The notes: generated from the sequence alone by a model not told the origin. Shown: positions 7,169 to 14,606, numbered from the stretch's first letter. The stretch is 23,735 bases of DNA from Chloroflexota bacterium (GCA_016875695.1 VGPB01000008.1:1-23735), one strand, 5' to 3'. Translations and numbers: made by a program.

Positions 7169-7642
7169 GGCGCGCCCGCCACGATCGCCGCCGCGCGGCG
7201 TTCGATCTCCTCGGGCGCCACGCCCTCGACGCGCGTCATGAGCGATCAGTCATAGCCGAACGGGTCGCGCAGGCGCGCCTCGCGGTCGCCATAGAACTGC
7301 GTCTCGGGCGCGCTCAGCGCGGTGGCGCCATGTTCCAGCGCGCGAGCGAACGCGGCATCGACATCGTCGACGTACATCACGAAGGCGAACGTCGTGTCGC
7401 CGGCCTCGCCGGCCGCCCGGTAGCCGTTCGGCATGCCGGGCTCCGGCTCGTCGGCGAGCATCAGTGCGGCCACGCCGAGCTGCAGCTCGGCGTGGCCGCA
7501 CTGTGCCGTCCGCTCCCGGCATGCGCATGCGCTCCGTCGCGTCGAACGCGCGCGTGTAGAATTCGATCGCCGCGGCGGCATCGCTCGGCGTGATGTGCGT
7601 CATCAGCTGCGCGTAGCCGTTCGGGATGAGCTGCACCGCCAT
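7165..7642 (-). pseudogene. VOC (glyoxalase-fold, PhnB-like) protein, frameshifted and with a Trp-to-stop change
   Basis: The gene starts at ATG 7640-7642, with GAGGAG (+ 7650-7655) upstream. The first frame gives LIPNGYAQLMTHITPSDAAA and EFYTRAFDATERMRMPGADGTV, the usual start of PhnB-like VOC proteins. After an extra base near 7498 it continues in the next frame: GHAELQLGVAALMLADE, then FVMYVDDVDAAFARALEHGA and RLRDPFGYD. A TGA at 7246-7248 then stands where the family has Trp (DPFGxxWSL). Beyond it the same frame reads SLMTRVEGVAPEEIERRAAA and ends at 7165-7167, matching the family's 'THVEDVSPEE...RR' tail. Removing one base and restoring TGG gives 158 residues, the normal size. VOC members bind a metal and act on small molecules; the substrate is unknown. 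Two independent lesions make a functional product unlikely. Confidence 0.85.
7462..7503. repeat. perfect 42-nt palindrome at the VOC frameshift
   Basis: Both 21-base arms are exact reverse complements with no spacer. The centre is GAGCTGCAGCTC (7477-7488) and the ends are CAGTGCGGCC (7462-7471) and GGCCGCACTG (7494-7503). It lies within the VOC pseudogene, and the extra base that breaks the frame (about 7498) is part of it. Confidence 0.95.
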
Positions 7643-7726
7643 CGCGCGCTCCTCTGCGCTTCGCGGACTCGGCTAGCCGACCATTAGCCACCGCCCGCCT
7701 CGGCGCGGCCCCCTTCCCCCGTGACC

Positions 7727-7732
7727 GATAAT
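7727..7732 (+). promoter_or_regulatory. candidate -10 box GATAAT for the alpha/beta hydrolase-ACAD pair
   Basis: GATAAT differs from TATAAT at one position, and lies 49 bases before the ATG at 7782 in otherwise GC-rich sequence. No good -35 match. Confidence 0.4.
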
Positions 7733-7781
7733 GTGCAGCGCGCCGAGGTCGGCGGCTGGTGCGGAGCTCCGGGAGGGACCG

Positions 7782-8618
7782 ATGCCGAGAGTGCAGGTGA
7801 ACGGGACCGAGCTGTACTATGAGGAGCGTGGCGCCGGACCGGTGCTGCTGTTCCACCACGGGCACACCGGCTCGCACGAGACGTGGGCGGGCGTTGTGCC
7901 GGCGTTTGCGGACCGCTACCGCTGCATCGCGATGGACGCGCGCGGCGCCGGCGACAGCGCGCGCCCCGACGGCGGCTACACAATCCCGCAGCTGGCCGCG
8001 GACGTCGTGGGCGTGCTCGATACGCTCGGTGTGGAGCGCTGTACGTTTATCGGCCACTCGCTCGGTGGCGGCGTCGGCATGTGGCTGGGGCTGGAGCACG
8101 CGGTGCGGCTCGACAGGCTCGTGCTCGTCGCGCCGATCGGCGCCGACGGCTACGCGGCAGACGCGGCGGCTGTCGAGCGCGCACGCGCGCTGCGCGCCTC
8201 CGGCGACCGCGAGCAGATGCTGCGCGAGCGCCGTGCGGGGTTCGCGCGCAGCGAGCGCTTCGACGAGGCGAGTGCGCGCGCCGCGATCGAGCGCTCGCTC
8301 TCGGCGTCGGAGGGGCACGTCGAGGGCTTCCGCGTGGCGATGAGCGAGCTGCGGCTGGGTGAGCGGCTGGCGGAGCTGGACGTGCCGACGCTGATGATTG
8401 CCGGCGCGGCGGACAGCCTGTGCGCGGCCAACGTGCAGGACGCGCTGCGCCTGGGGAACGGGACGCTGCACGTGTTCAGCCGCGCGGGTCACAGCCCGCA
8501 GCACGAGCAGCCGGACGAGTTCAACGCCGTGCTGAGCGACTTCTTGGCGCACGGCGTGGTGAACGCGGTGACGCTCGCTGAGCGGCAGCGCGAGGCACAG
8601 GCGGTCGCGGCGGGCTAG
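7782..8618 (+). CDS. alpha/beta-fold hydrolase
   Basis: A 278-residue intact alpha/beta hydrolase. The start is ATG 7782, supported by GGGAGGGA at 7771-7778; an in-frame ATG at 7731 is possible but overlaps the -10 box. Seen: oxyanion-hole HHGHTGSHETW (25-35), AMDARGAGDSARPD (50-63), nucleophile elbow G91-H-S93-L-G-G, acidic residue in AGAADSLC, and catalytic His in SRAGHSPQHEQPDEF. The Ser-Asp-His triad is complete, so it should cleave an ester, lactone, C-C bond or similar in the cytoplasm. The substrate is unknown. The acyl-CoA dehydrogenase gene follows after 86 bp on the same strand, with a short GCGGG/CCCGC stem (8644-8660) between, so they may be co-transcribed. Confidence 0.9.
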   Translation: MPRVQVNGTELYYEERGAGPVLLFHHGHTGSHETWAGVVPAFADRYRCIAMDARGAGDSARPDGGYTIPQLAADVVGVLDTLGVERCTFIGHSLGGGVGMWLGLEHAVRLDRLVLVAPIGADGYAADAAAVERARALRASGDREQMLRERRAGFARSERFDEASARAAIERSLSASEGHVEGFRVAMSELRLGERLAELDVPTLMIAGAADSLCAANVQDALRLGNGTLHVFSRAGHSPQHEQPDEFNAVLSDFLAHGVVNAVTLAERQREAQAVAAG

Positions 8619-8704
8619 ACCGCGTGGGGCGAGCGGCAGCACGGCGGGCGCGGAACCCGCGCAGCCACGGACGCCGTCGCGTGCAGGTCAGGGGGAGGGG
8701 TGAC

Positions 8705-9922
8705 ATGGACTGGAACGACACACCGGAGCAGGCCGCGTTCCGCGAGGAGGTGCGCCAGTACGTCCAGTCGGCGCTGCCGCAGTACTACAAGGATCAGATC
8801 GCGAACCGCCACACGCAGGAGAACCCGGAGGCGGGATGGCAGTTCGACATGATGCACGGCAGCGACAGCGCGAAGGCGGCCGCGCACCAGTGGATGGAAG
8901 CACTCAATGCCCGGGGCTGGAGCGCGCCGAGCTTCCCTGCGAGCTTCGGGGGCGCCGGGCTGTCCACGATCGAGCAGTTCATCCTCAAGCAGGAGCTCGC
9001 GAGGGTCGATGCGCCCGAGGTGGGCGGCGCGCACCTCATGCAGATCGGCCCGACGCTGCTCGTGCATGGGACCGAGGAGCAGAAGCAACGCTTCCTGCCG
9101 CCGACGCTTGCGGGCGAAATCCTGTGGGCACAGGGGTTCTCGGAGCCGGGCGCCGGCTCGGACCTCGCGTCGCTGCAGTGTCGCGCGGTGCGTGACGGTG
9201 ACGAGTACGTGATCAACGGGCAGAAGCTGTGGACCTCGGCCGGGCACATGTCGAACTGGATCTTCGGGCTGTTCCGCACCGACCCGGACGCGCCGAAGCA
9301 CCGCGGGATCACGTTCCTCATGCTGGACGCGCGCACGCCGGGCGTGAGCGTGCGGCCGATCATCAGCATGGGCTGGCACCACGCGACGAACGAGACGTTC
9401 TACGAGGACGTGCGCGTGCCGGCGAGCCAGGTCGTCGGCGAGGTCAACCGCGGCTGGTACGTCGGCATGACGCTGCTGGACTTCGAGCGCTCGGGCATCG
9501 CCGGGGCGGTGCAGCAGCAGCAGCTGCTGCACGACCTGGTGAGCAAAGCGCAGAGCGGCACAACGCCGAGCCGCGTCGGCCTGATGCGCGGCGAGATTGC
9601 GGAGCGCGCGATCGAGGTGGAAATGAACAGCAACCTCTCGCTGCGCATCGCCTCCATGCAGTCGCGCGGGCTGATCCCGAACTACGAGGCATCGATGGGC
9701 AAGGCGTACTCGTCCGAGCTCACGCAGCGCATCTCGCGGACCGGTACCAAGACGTTCGGGCTGTACGGTGGGCTGTGGGCGGGCAACGAGCCGTACGCGC
9801 CGCTCGGGGCCTCGCATACGCGTACGTACGTTTCGAGCGTCGTCGGCACAATCGCCGGCGGCTCGAGCGAGATCCAACGCAACATCATCGCGACGCGCGG
9901 CCTGGGGCTGCCCCGGGGCTAG
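8705..9922 (+). CDS. acyl-CoA dehydrogenase family protein (FadE-like)
   Basis: A 405-residue ACAD, the normal family length. The start is ATG 8705, with GGGGGAGGGG (8691-8700) upstream. Domain order: N-terminal helical domain (1-120; GWSAPSFPASFGGAGLS), middle beta domain with the FAD-binding signature WAQGFSEPGAGSDLASL and INGQKLWTSAGHMSNW, then the C-terminal helical domain ending in TIAGGSSEIQRNIIATRGLGLPR. It should oxidise an acyl-CoA to the 2-enoyl-CoA using FAD and electron-transfer flavoprotein. The position equivalent to medium-chain ACAD Glu376 (YEGTSQIQ) is Gly (AGGSSEIQ), as in several FadE26/27/28-type enzymes, some of which work as heteromers or place the base elsewhere. A QQQQLL stretch follows FERSGIAGAV. 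It pairs functionally with the crotonase and CoA-ligase genes in this window. A stem-loop terminator follows. Confidence 0.93.
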   Translation: MDWNDTPEQAAFREEVRQYVQSALPQYYKDQIANRHTQENPEAGWQFDMMHGSDSAKAAAHQWMEALNARGWSAPSFPASFGGAGLSTIEQFILKQELARVDAPEVGGAHLMQIGPTLLVHGTEEQKQRFLPPTLAGEILWAQGFSEPGAGSDLASLQCRAVRDGDEYVINGQKLWTSAGHMSNWIFGLFRTDPDAPKHRGITFLMLDARTPGVSVRPIISMGWHHATNETFYEDVRVPASQVVGEVNRGWYVGMTLLDFERSGIAGAVQQQQLLHDLVSKAQSGTTPSRVGLMRGEIAERAIEVEMNSNLSLRIASMQSRGLIPNYEASMGKAYSSELTQRISRTGTKTFGLYGGLWAGNEPYAPLGASHTRTYVSSVVGTIAGGSSEIQRNIIATRGLGLPRG

Positions 9923-9950
9923 CGTCGGGTGCCCCGCGGTGGCGGTCGAG

Positions 9951-9976
9951 CAGGTGGGCCGTGGAGGGCCCGCCTG
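9951..9976 (+). terminator. stem-loop terminator after the acyl-CoA dehydrogenase gene
   Basis: CAGGTGGGCC (9951-9960) pairs with GGCCCGCCTG (9967-9976) over 10 bp (one G-T wobble), with loop GTGGAG and TT following. It lies 28 bases after the stop codon. Confidence 0.65.
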
Positions 9977-10025
9977 TTGCGCTGTGCGTGGAGTGAGAGC
10001 GGTCAGCGTCGCGGCATCACGCCCG

Positions 10026-10034
10026 TGATACTCT
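10026..10034 (+). promoter_or_regulatory. extended -10 element TGATACTCT upstream of the substrate-binding protein gene
   Basis: TG-A-TACTCT fits TGnTANNNT, 55 bases before the GTG start at 10090. The terminator at 9951-9976 insulates it from the previous gene. Confidence 0.4.
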
Positions 10035-10089
10035 GAGGGGGCCCTTCGGCACCGAGGTCATGCGGCCCAGGGGTAGGAAGGATGCACCC

Positions 10090-11886
10090 GTGACCGACAC
10101 CGCACCGCCCCTTGATCTCGCGACGCTACAGGAGGGACTGCGTCGCATCGTCGGCCGCCGCGCGTTTGCGCGCGGCGCGGCGGTGACGGCGGGAGGCATC
10201 GCCGCGGCCGCGTTGGTCGGCTGCGGCGGCGACGATGACGAGCAGGTCGCGGACACGACCAAGCCCGCCGGCGTCGCCACGGCCGCGAAGACGTGGCCCG
10301 GCATCACGCTGAAGGACGGGCGCTTCTTCGGCTTCAACTTCAACGAGCCGAATAAGCAGCCGAAACGCGGCGGGCGCGTCAAGCAGCTGTACACGTTCGA
10401 CCCGGGCCCGCTCGACCCGCGCAAGACCGTCGCCGGCGGCAGCCACACGGCGATCAACGCCGCGCACAACCGCCTGATCGGCATCTACGGTGCGCCCGAC
10501 GCCGATCCGTTCGCCGTCAATAAGCTCGTGCCCGAGCTCGCGCAGAGCTGGGAGCGCTCGCCGGACGGGCTCACCTACACGTTCCAGCTCCGGCGTGGCA
10601 TCAAGTTCCAGAACCTGCCGCCGCTCAACGGTCGCGAGTTCGTCGCGAAAGACGTGGTCTACGCGTACGAGAACTACAAGACCGACAGCGTGCACACGCA
10701 GCTGTTCGAGGCGGTCGACCGCGTTGAAGCGCGGGACGACTATACCGCCGTGATCACGCTCAAGCGCGCGCAGCCGGACTTCCACCTCGGCCTGAGCACC
10801 GCGCATATCTCGGTGTTCCCGCGCGAGCTCGTGGACTCAGGGGAGATTGACAAGAAGGCGATCGGCACCGGCCCGATGATCGTTCGCAAGTGGCAGTCGG
10901 GCGTGGGCGGCGAGTTCGACAAGAACTCCGCGTACTGGAAGAAGGAGGTCCTGGTCGACGGCTTCGACCTGCCCTACATCGCCGACCAGGCCGCGCGCAC
11001 CGCGGCGTTCCGTGCGGGCCAGGTGGACTTCGGCCACGGCGTCGCGAGCCAAGTCGAGCTCGGCACGATCCTCGCGAGCAACCCCGACACGCAGGTGTAC
11101 GTCAGCCCGATCTTCGCGGGCACGTTCACCATCGCGATGAACATGCAGAACCCGAAGTACGCGGACGAGCGCATCCGCCGGGCGATCTCGCTCGCCATCG
11201 ACCGGCCGACGCTGGGCCAGCTGATCTACGCCGACCTCGCGAAATTCCTGCCGGTGATGGACTGGCGCTTCGCTGGCTTCACGCAGGAGCCGAGCACCGA
11301 GAAGGGCGACTTTGGCAAATGGTGGCGCTACGACCCGAACGAGGCCAAGGCGCTGCTTAAGGCTGCCGGCGCCGAGAACTTCGCGATGACGATGATCTAC
11401 TACAACTACGGCGACGACAGCAACCAGCGCCCGAACGAGATCCTCGTCAACCAATTGAACCAGGTCGGCATCAAGATGACCGCGCAGCGCCTCGAGTACA
11501 CGCAGTTCAACTCGCAATGGACCGGGCGCAAGATCGAGGATGCGGCGGACGGCTGGCTGTCGCACGGCGCGACGGGCGAGCACGTGATCTACGGCCTCAA
11601 CCACTCCAAGTCGAGCGGCAACCGCTGGCGCATCAGCGACCCGCAGATCGACCAGTGGGCCGAAGCACACCGCTCGGAGCTCAACGAGGAGAAGCGCCGC
11701 GAGCTCGCGCGCAAGGTCTGGGATCGCATGCTGGACCAGGTGTACCGCGTCGAGAAAGGTACCGGATACTCGTTCGCGTTGCAGCAGCCCTGGCTGCGCG
11801 GCGTGCGCTATTCGCGGCCGATCGGCTCCGGGCAGTACTACCTCGACGTCGCTGAGGTGAGCACGCACATGTGGCTCGACAAGTAG
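10090..11886 (+). CDS. family-5 extracellular solute-binding lipoprotein of an ABC importer
   Basis: A 598-residue protein from GTG 10090, chosen because AGGAAGG (10075-10081) sits 8 bases upstream; an ATG at 10060 in the same frame lacks a ribosome site. The N-terminus has a twin-arginine-like GRRAFARG, a hydrophobic Ala/Gly stretch and a lipobox LVGC followed by GGDDDEQ, so it is probably exported folded and lipid-anchored. The body is SBP_bac_5 (oligopeptide/dipeptide/nickel type): LAQSWERSPDGLTYTFQLRRGIKFQNLPP, then GREFVAKDVVYAYE, DEIDKKAIGTGPM-like SGEIDKKAIGTGPM, and SLAIDRPTLGQLIY. No permease or ATPase genes adjoin it, so the partner transporter is elsewhere. The ligand is unknown. 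The broken gene at 4789-5676 is a paralogue of its last half. Confidence 0.92.
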   Translation: MTDTAPPLDLATLQEGLRRIVGRRAFARGAAVTAGGIAAAALVGCGGDDDEQVADTTKPAGVATAAKTWPGITLKDGRFFGFNFNEPNKQPKRGGRVKQLYTFDPGPLDPRKTVAGGSHTAINAAHNRLIGIYGAPDADPFAVNKLVPELAQSWERSPDGLTYTFQLRRGIKFQNLPPLNGREFVAKDVVYAYENYKTDSVHTQLFEAVDRVEARDDYTAVITLKRAQPDFHLGLSTAHISVFPRELVDSGEIDKKAIGTGPMIVRKWQSGVGGEFDKNSAYWKKEVLVDGFDLPYIADQAARTAAFRAGQVDFGHGVASQVELGTILASNPDTQVYVSPIFAGTFTIAMNMQNPKYADERIRRAISLAIDRPTLGQLIYADLAKFLPVMDWRFAGFTQEPSTEKGDFGKWWRYDPNEAKALLKAAGAENFAMTMIYYNYGDDSNQRPNEILVNQLNQVGIKMTAQRLEYTQFNSQWTGRKIEDAADGWLSHGATGEHVIYGLNHSKSSGNRWRISDPQIDQWAEAHRSELNEEKRRELARKVWDRMLDQVYRVEKGTGYSFALQQPWLRGVRYSRPIGSGQYYLDVAEVSTHMWLDK

Positions 11887-11901
11887 GTCGCTAAGCCTCC
11901 G

Positions 11902-11933
11902 GGCGGTGCTGATGCGCTGCCCAGAGCACCGCC
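11902..11933 (+). terminator. stem-loop terminator after the substrate-binding protein gene
   Basis: GGCGGTGCT (11902-11910) pairs perfectly with AGCACCGCC (11925-11933), with a 14-base loop, starting 15 bases after the stop codon. No T tract. Confidence 0.6.
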
Positions 11934-11986
11934 AAGGTCACGGTGCGCGGACGGTCCGGAGCAGCGACCGCCCGCGTCGCGCGTGC

Positions 11987-12121
11987 TCACGCGAGCGCGT
12001 GGTCCCGCGCGCGATGCAGGTGCGGATGCCCGTAGCACATCCGGCACCACGGGGTGGTCTGCGGACCCGACGCGAGGTGCGCGCCCTCGGGATGGCCGCA
12101 CGGCCGGCAAGTGGGTTCGTT
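11987..12121 (-). CDS. possible zinc-knuckle mini-protein (or remnant) without a clear start codon
   Basis: Between an upstream TAG (12122-12124) and a TGA (11987-11989), the minus strand encodes 44 residues with two matching metal-binding knuckles, CRPCGHPEGAH and CRMCYGHPHLH. These are CxxC followed by GHP, 18 residues apart from first to second CxxC. This regularity is unlikely in random GC-rich sequence. No ATG, GTG or TTG precedes the first knuckle in this frame; the only internal start (ATG in CRMCYG) would remove it. So it is either a remnant, a gene with a frameshift just upstream (around 12120), or a chance ORF. Similar small rubredoxin/zinc-ribbon-like proteins exist, but I cannot name a family. 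It runs opposite to the hydrolase gene downstream. Confidence 0.3.
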   Translation of the reverse strand, partial: NEPTCRPCGHPEGAHLASGPQTTPWCRMCYGHPHLHRARDHALA

Positions 12122-12147
12122 CTACAACGCGCGCTTCGTTCTCGCAC

Positions 12148-12153
12148 TATGAT
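12148..12153 (+). promoter_or_regulatory. candidate -10 box TATGAT upstream of the 12270 hydrolase
   Basis: Five of six bases match TATAAT. The box lies in an AT-richer patch 116 bases before the ATG, leaving a leader of about 110 bases. No clear -35. Confidence 0.35.
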
Positions 12154-12269
12154 TGCGTGCCCCGCGAGGGCCGCCGCGCTCGGCGCGGTTTGACGGCCGG
12201 GCCTATCCTCGACGCGGGAGGGCATTGTGCCAAGCGCAAACCGAGTGACGGCGGGGCGGCGCGCTCGAT

Positions 12270-12926
12270 ATGACTGAGGCGCAGCCGGACGTCGTCGTTT
12301 CGATCGAGCGGGTCAGCGCCGTCCCGCACGACGTGCCCGGCCAGTACATCGTCACGCTGCACACCAACCACGGCGACCTGGAGGCGGTGCTCGTGCCGTG
12401 CGAGGGCCGTACGGGCTGTGCGATCTTCGTCGGTGACGAGGGCGCCGAGGGCGTGTACCGCCTGCTCAGCGAGCAGCTGGTCGAGGTCGGCGTGAGCTCG
12501 CTGCGCCTGCGACCGCGCGTCGGCGGCGAGCTGTTCGACACCATCATCGACGTGCTGGCCGCCTGCTCCTTCCTGAAGGGCATCGGGGGAGTGTCCGCGG
12601 TGGTCGTGGGGCACTCGTACGCGGGCGCCGTAGCGATCCGCAGCGGGCTGCTCTCGCCGTTCGTGTGCGCGGTGGCGGCGCTGGCGCCGCAGCTGGTGGG
12701 CACGCAGGGCGTTGAGCAGCTGGACAAGCCGCTGCTGCTGATCCACGGGTCCGCCGACCAGGTGCTGCTCCCGTTGACGTCCGAGGACATCCACGCACGT
12801 GCGCCGGGGTCGAAGCAGCTCGTCATCGTCGACGGCGCCGACCACGCGTTCCGCGGCGAGGGGCCAAGGCTGACCGCGCTGCTCTACGACTTCATCGCAA
12901 GCCACGCAAGCGCGAGCTTCCTCTGA
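12270..12926 (+). CDS. dienelactone-hydrolase-like alpha/beta hydrolase
   Basis: A 218-residue single-domain alpha/beta hydrolase without a lid or signal peptide. The nucleophile elbow G-H-S-Y-A-G (in VVVGHSYAGAVAIRSG, about residues 111-126), Asp in LLIHGSADQVLL (about 153-164) and His in VDGADHAFRG (about 190-199) make a full triad. The layout (small size, HGSADQ then DHAF near the C-terminus) resembles dienelactone hydrolase/KANL3-Tex30-type proteins, which act on lactones, esters or peptides. The N-terminal ~35 residues (SIERVSAVPHDVPGQYIVTL) form an extra beta strand pair. The ATG at 12270 overlaps the stop of a 38-codon reading frame as ATGA; there is no good ribosome site of its own. 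It converges on the PadR gene, 18 bases apart. Confidence 0.85.
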   Translation: MTEAQPDVVVSIERVSAVPHDVPGQYIVTLHTNHGDLEAVLVPCEGRTGCAIFVGDEGAEGVYRLLSEQLVEVGVSSLRLRPRVGGELFDTIIDVLAACSFLKGIGGVSAVVVGHSYAGAVAIRSGLLSPFVCAVAALAPQLVGTQGVEQLDKPLLLIHGSADQVLLPLTSEDIHARAPGSKQLVIVDGADHAFRGEGPRLTALLYDFIASHASASFL

Positions 12927-12944
12927 CGCGACGCAGTGCGTGCG

Positions 12945-13511
12945 CTACAGGCTCGCGCGGTACTCGTTCAGCCAGGCCAGTGTGCTGCGCGCGGCGCTCG
13001 CGCGGGACTCGCTCACGAGGTACGCGAAGCTCTCGCGGTCGAGCGCCGCAGCGCCCGCCTGAAGATCGGCGAGGTAGCGATTGCAGGCGCCGATCTGTGC
13101 CTCGACCAGCGCGCGCACGCGCTGCTTGCCGCGCGCCCGGTTGAAGTACACCTTGAGCAAGAAGTCCAGACGCACCTGGCGCATCCGCGCAACCGGCTCC
13201 CTCAACCACTCGATGAGCGCGCGCCGCCCGTCCGCGGTCAGCGCATACACCACCTTCGGCGGGCGCAGCCCCTCGCGCGCCTCCCGCCCCTCGATCAACC
13301 TGCGCCGCGCCAGCTCCTTGAGCGCCGCGTACAGCGTGGGCTGCTCGACCGGGACGATCGCGTTAAGGTCGCCGCCCACGCCGAACGCGTGCTGCAGCTG
13401 GTAGCCGTGCGCAGGCTGGTCGCGCAGCAGGCCGAGCATGGCGTAGTGCAGCGGCGTAAGCGCGGATTCTACGGCGGTCACTCGCTGCGCCTGCGACACG
13501 CGAGCACTCAC
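12945..13511 (-). CDS. PadR-family transcriptional regulator
   Basis: A 188-residue regulator with an N-terminal winged helix: MLGLLRDQPAHGYQLQHAFG (about 25-44), VEQPTLYAALKELARRRLIEG (about 55-75), and the wing PPKVVYALTADGRRAL. The C-terminal helical part (about 100-188) is the dimerisation domain typical of PadR subfamily 2. The start is GTG 13509-13511, with AGGGGG upstream on the minus strand. PadR proteins repress neighbouring genes, often efflux or phenolic-acid genes, and dissociate on binding a small ligand. Here the gene is divergent from modABC with a 180-bp shared region that holds a partial dyad (13607-13634) over the modA -10 box, so it may control the molybdate operon, itself, or both. 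ModE would be the more usual regulator. Confidence 0.9.
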   Translation of the reverse strand: MSARVSQAQRVTAVESALTPLHYAMLGLLRDQPAHGYQLQHAFGVGGDLNAIVPVEQPTLYAALKELARRRLIEGREAREGLRPPKVVYALTADGRRALIEWLREPVARMRQVRLDFLLKVYFNRARGKQRVRALVEAQIGACNRYLADLQAGAAALDRESFAYLVSESRASAARSTLAWLNEYRASL

Positions 13512-13606
13512 AAGCGCCCCCTGGGATCGCTTCGCCCGCCGCAGCCTGGCGCGCGCCCCCGGCCCGCCGCCGGGGCGCGGCGGTAACCCGCGCGGCTACG
13601 GCAGCC

Positions 13607-13634
13607 GTGTATAGTCCGTGACTGAATGGTACAC
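13607..13634. promoter_or_regulatory. modA -10 box (TATAGT) within a candidate operator dyad
   Basis: TATAGT at 13610-13615, preceded by TG, is a plausible -10 box for modABC. It overlaps an interrupted inverted repeat with arms GTGTA (13607-13611) and TACAC (13630-13634), 18 bases apart. The arms resemble the short ATGT/ACAT-type half-sites of PadR operators only loosely. Confidence 0.35.
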
Positions 13635-13691
13635 AGCTGGGTAGTTGCGGACGACACCGTGGCGCGGGAGGCCGGACCCGGAGGTCAGCGG

Positions 13692-14549
13692 ATGACCGCG
13701 CGCGCGCGCTGGGGGCTTGCCATGGCGGCGGCGGCGCTCCTCGCGGCGCTGCTCGCCGCCTGCGGCGGGGCGAACGACGCTCGTGCCACGCCCGCGAGCG
13801 CGGGCGGGGCGAGCGCCTCGAGCACGGCGTCCCCGCTCGCTGGCCGGGTCAGCGTGTTCGCTGCCGCCTCGCTCACCGACGTGTTCCGGAGCATTGGCTC
13901 AGCGTTCTCGAAGGCGCACCCGGGCGCGTCGGTCGAGTTCAACTTCGCGTCGTCGAGCGCCCTCGCCGCGCAGATCGAGCAGGCGGCGCCGGCAAACGTC
14001 TTCGCCAGCGCCGACGTCCCGCAGATGCAGCGCCTGGCAGACCAGGGCCTGCTCGCTGAGTCGCTGGCGATCTTCGCGCGCAACCTGCCGGTGATCGTCG
14101 TGTCCGCTGACAACGGGGCGGGGATCACGACGCCGAAGGACCTGGCGAGGCCCGGGCTGAAGCTCGTGCTCGCGGCGCCGGACGTGCCGATTGGCCACTA
14201 CGCGCGCCAGATCATCGACAGGCTCGCCGCCGAGCCGGGCTACGGCGCTGCGTATAAGGACGCCACACTGAAGAATGTCGTGTCGAACGAGGCGAACGTG
14301 CGCGCTGTACTGACGAAGATCGAGCTGGGCGAGGCAGACGCCGGCGTCGTGTACCGGACCGACGCGCTCGGCGCGCGCGCGAAGGTGAAGACCATCGCGC
14401 TCCCCGACGGCGCCAACGTCGTCGCGAGCTACCCGATCGCGATCGTCAGCGGCACGCGAAACGCCGCCGCCGCCGCGGCGTTCGTCGCATTCGTGCGCGG
14501 TGCCGAGGGCCAGCAGCTGCTGCAGGATGCGGGCTTTGACGCGCCCTGA
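13692..14549 (+). CDS. modA: molybdate ABC transporter substrate-binding lipoprotein ModA
   Basis: A 285-residue protein from ATG 13692, with GGAGGT (13680-13685) 6 bases upstream; an earlier in-frame ATG at 13626 would bury the signal peptide. The signal (RARWGLAMAAAALLAALLAAC) ends in lipobox LAAC-GG, so it is anchored outside the membrane. The mature part is ModA-type: VSVFAAASLTDVFRSIGSAF, then VEFNFASSSALAAQIEQAAPANVFASAD, then APDVPIGHYARQIID and EADAGVVYRTDA. These strings contain the Ser/Ala backbone positions that hold the oxyanion in the family. It delivers molybdate (possibly tungstate) to ModBC. It is the first gene of modABC; modB follows after 57 bp. Confidence 0.96.
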   Translation: MTARARWGLAMAAAALLAALLAACGGANDARATPASAGGASASSTASPLAGRVSVFAAASLTDVFRSIGSAFSKAHPGASVEFNFASSSALAAQIEQAAPANVFASADVPQMQRLADQGLLAESLAIFARNLPVIVVSADNGAGITTPKDLARPGLKLVLAAPDVPIGHYARQIIDRLAAEPGYGAAYKDATLKNVVSNEANVRAVLTKIELGEADAGVVYRTDALGARAKVKTIALPDGANVVASYPIAIVSGTRNAAAAAAFVAFVRGAEGQQLLQDAGFDAP

Positions 14550-14591
14550 GCGCTCGGCGCGGCACGGAGGGCGCGGCGCGTCACGCGCGCG

Positions 14592-14597
14592 TACGCT
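14592..14597 (+). promoter_or_regulatory. possible internal -10 box TACGCT just before modB
   Basis: TACGCT ends 9 bases before the GTG start of modB in a 57-bp gap that has no ribosome site at normal spacing. This placing would suit a leaderless internal transcript. Weak evidence. Confidence 0.2.
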
Positions 14598-14606
14598 GCG
14601 CGCACG

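Larger units (their letters stand above)
11887..12269. other. 383-bp spacer between substrate-binding protein and hydrolase genes
   Basis: It contains the terminator at 11902-11933, a minus-strand ORF with two zinc-knuckle motifs (11987-12121, separate entry), and a -10-like TATGAT (12148-12153). A plus-strand reading frame from GTG 12157 (38 codons, Arg/Gly-rich) ends in an ATGA overlap with the hydrolase start. It could be a leader peptide but has no family likeness. Nothing else was recognised. Confidence 0.45.

Noticed and set aside
7246..7248. In-frame TGA in the VOC gene as Sec, or as Trp by code change
   Set aside because: The gene is also frameshifted, the site is a conserved Trp, and other genes in the window end normally at TGA and use TGG for Trp.
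8615..9877. Long antisense reading frame opposite the acyl-CoA dehydrogenase (also opposite the crotonase, the substrate-binding proteins, modABC and the acyl-CoA synthetase)
   Set aside because: These frames are His/Arg/Ala-rich without motifs, and arise from high third-position GC of the true gene.
12157..12273. 38-codon leader peptide before the 12270 hydrolase
   Set aside because: No family likeness, no stalling or repeated-codon motif, and the start lies too close to the -10 box. Kept only as a remark.
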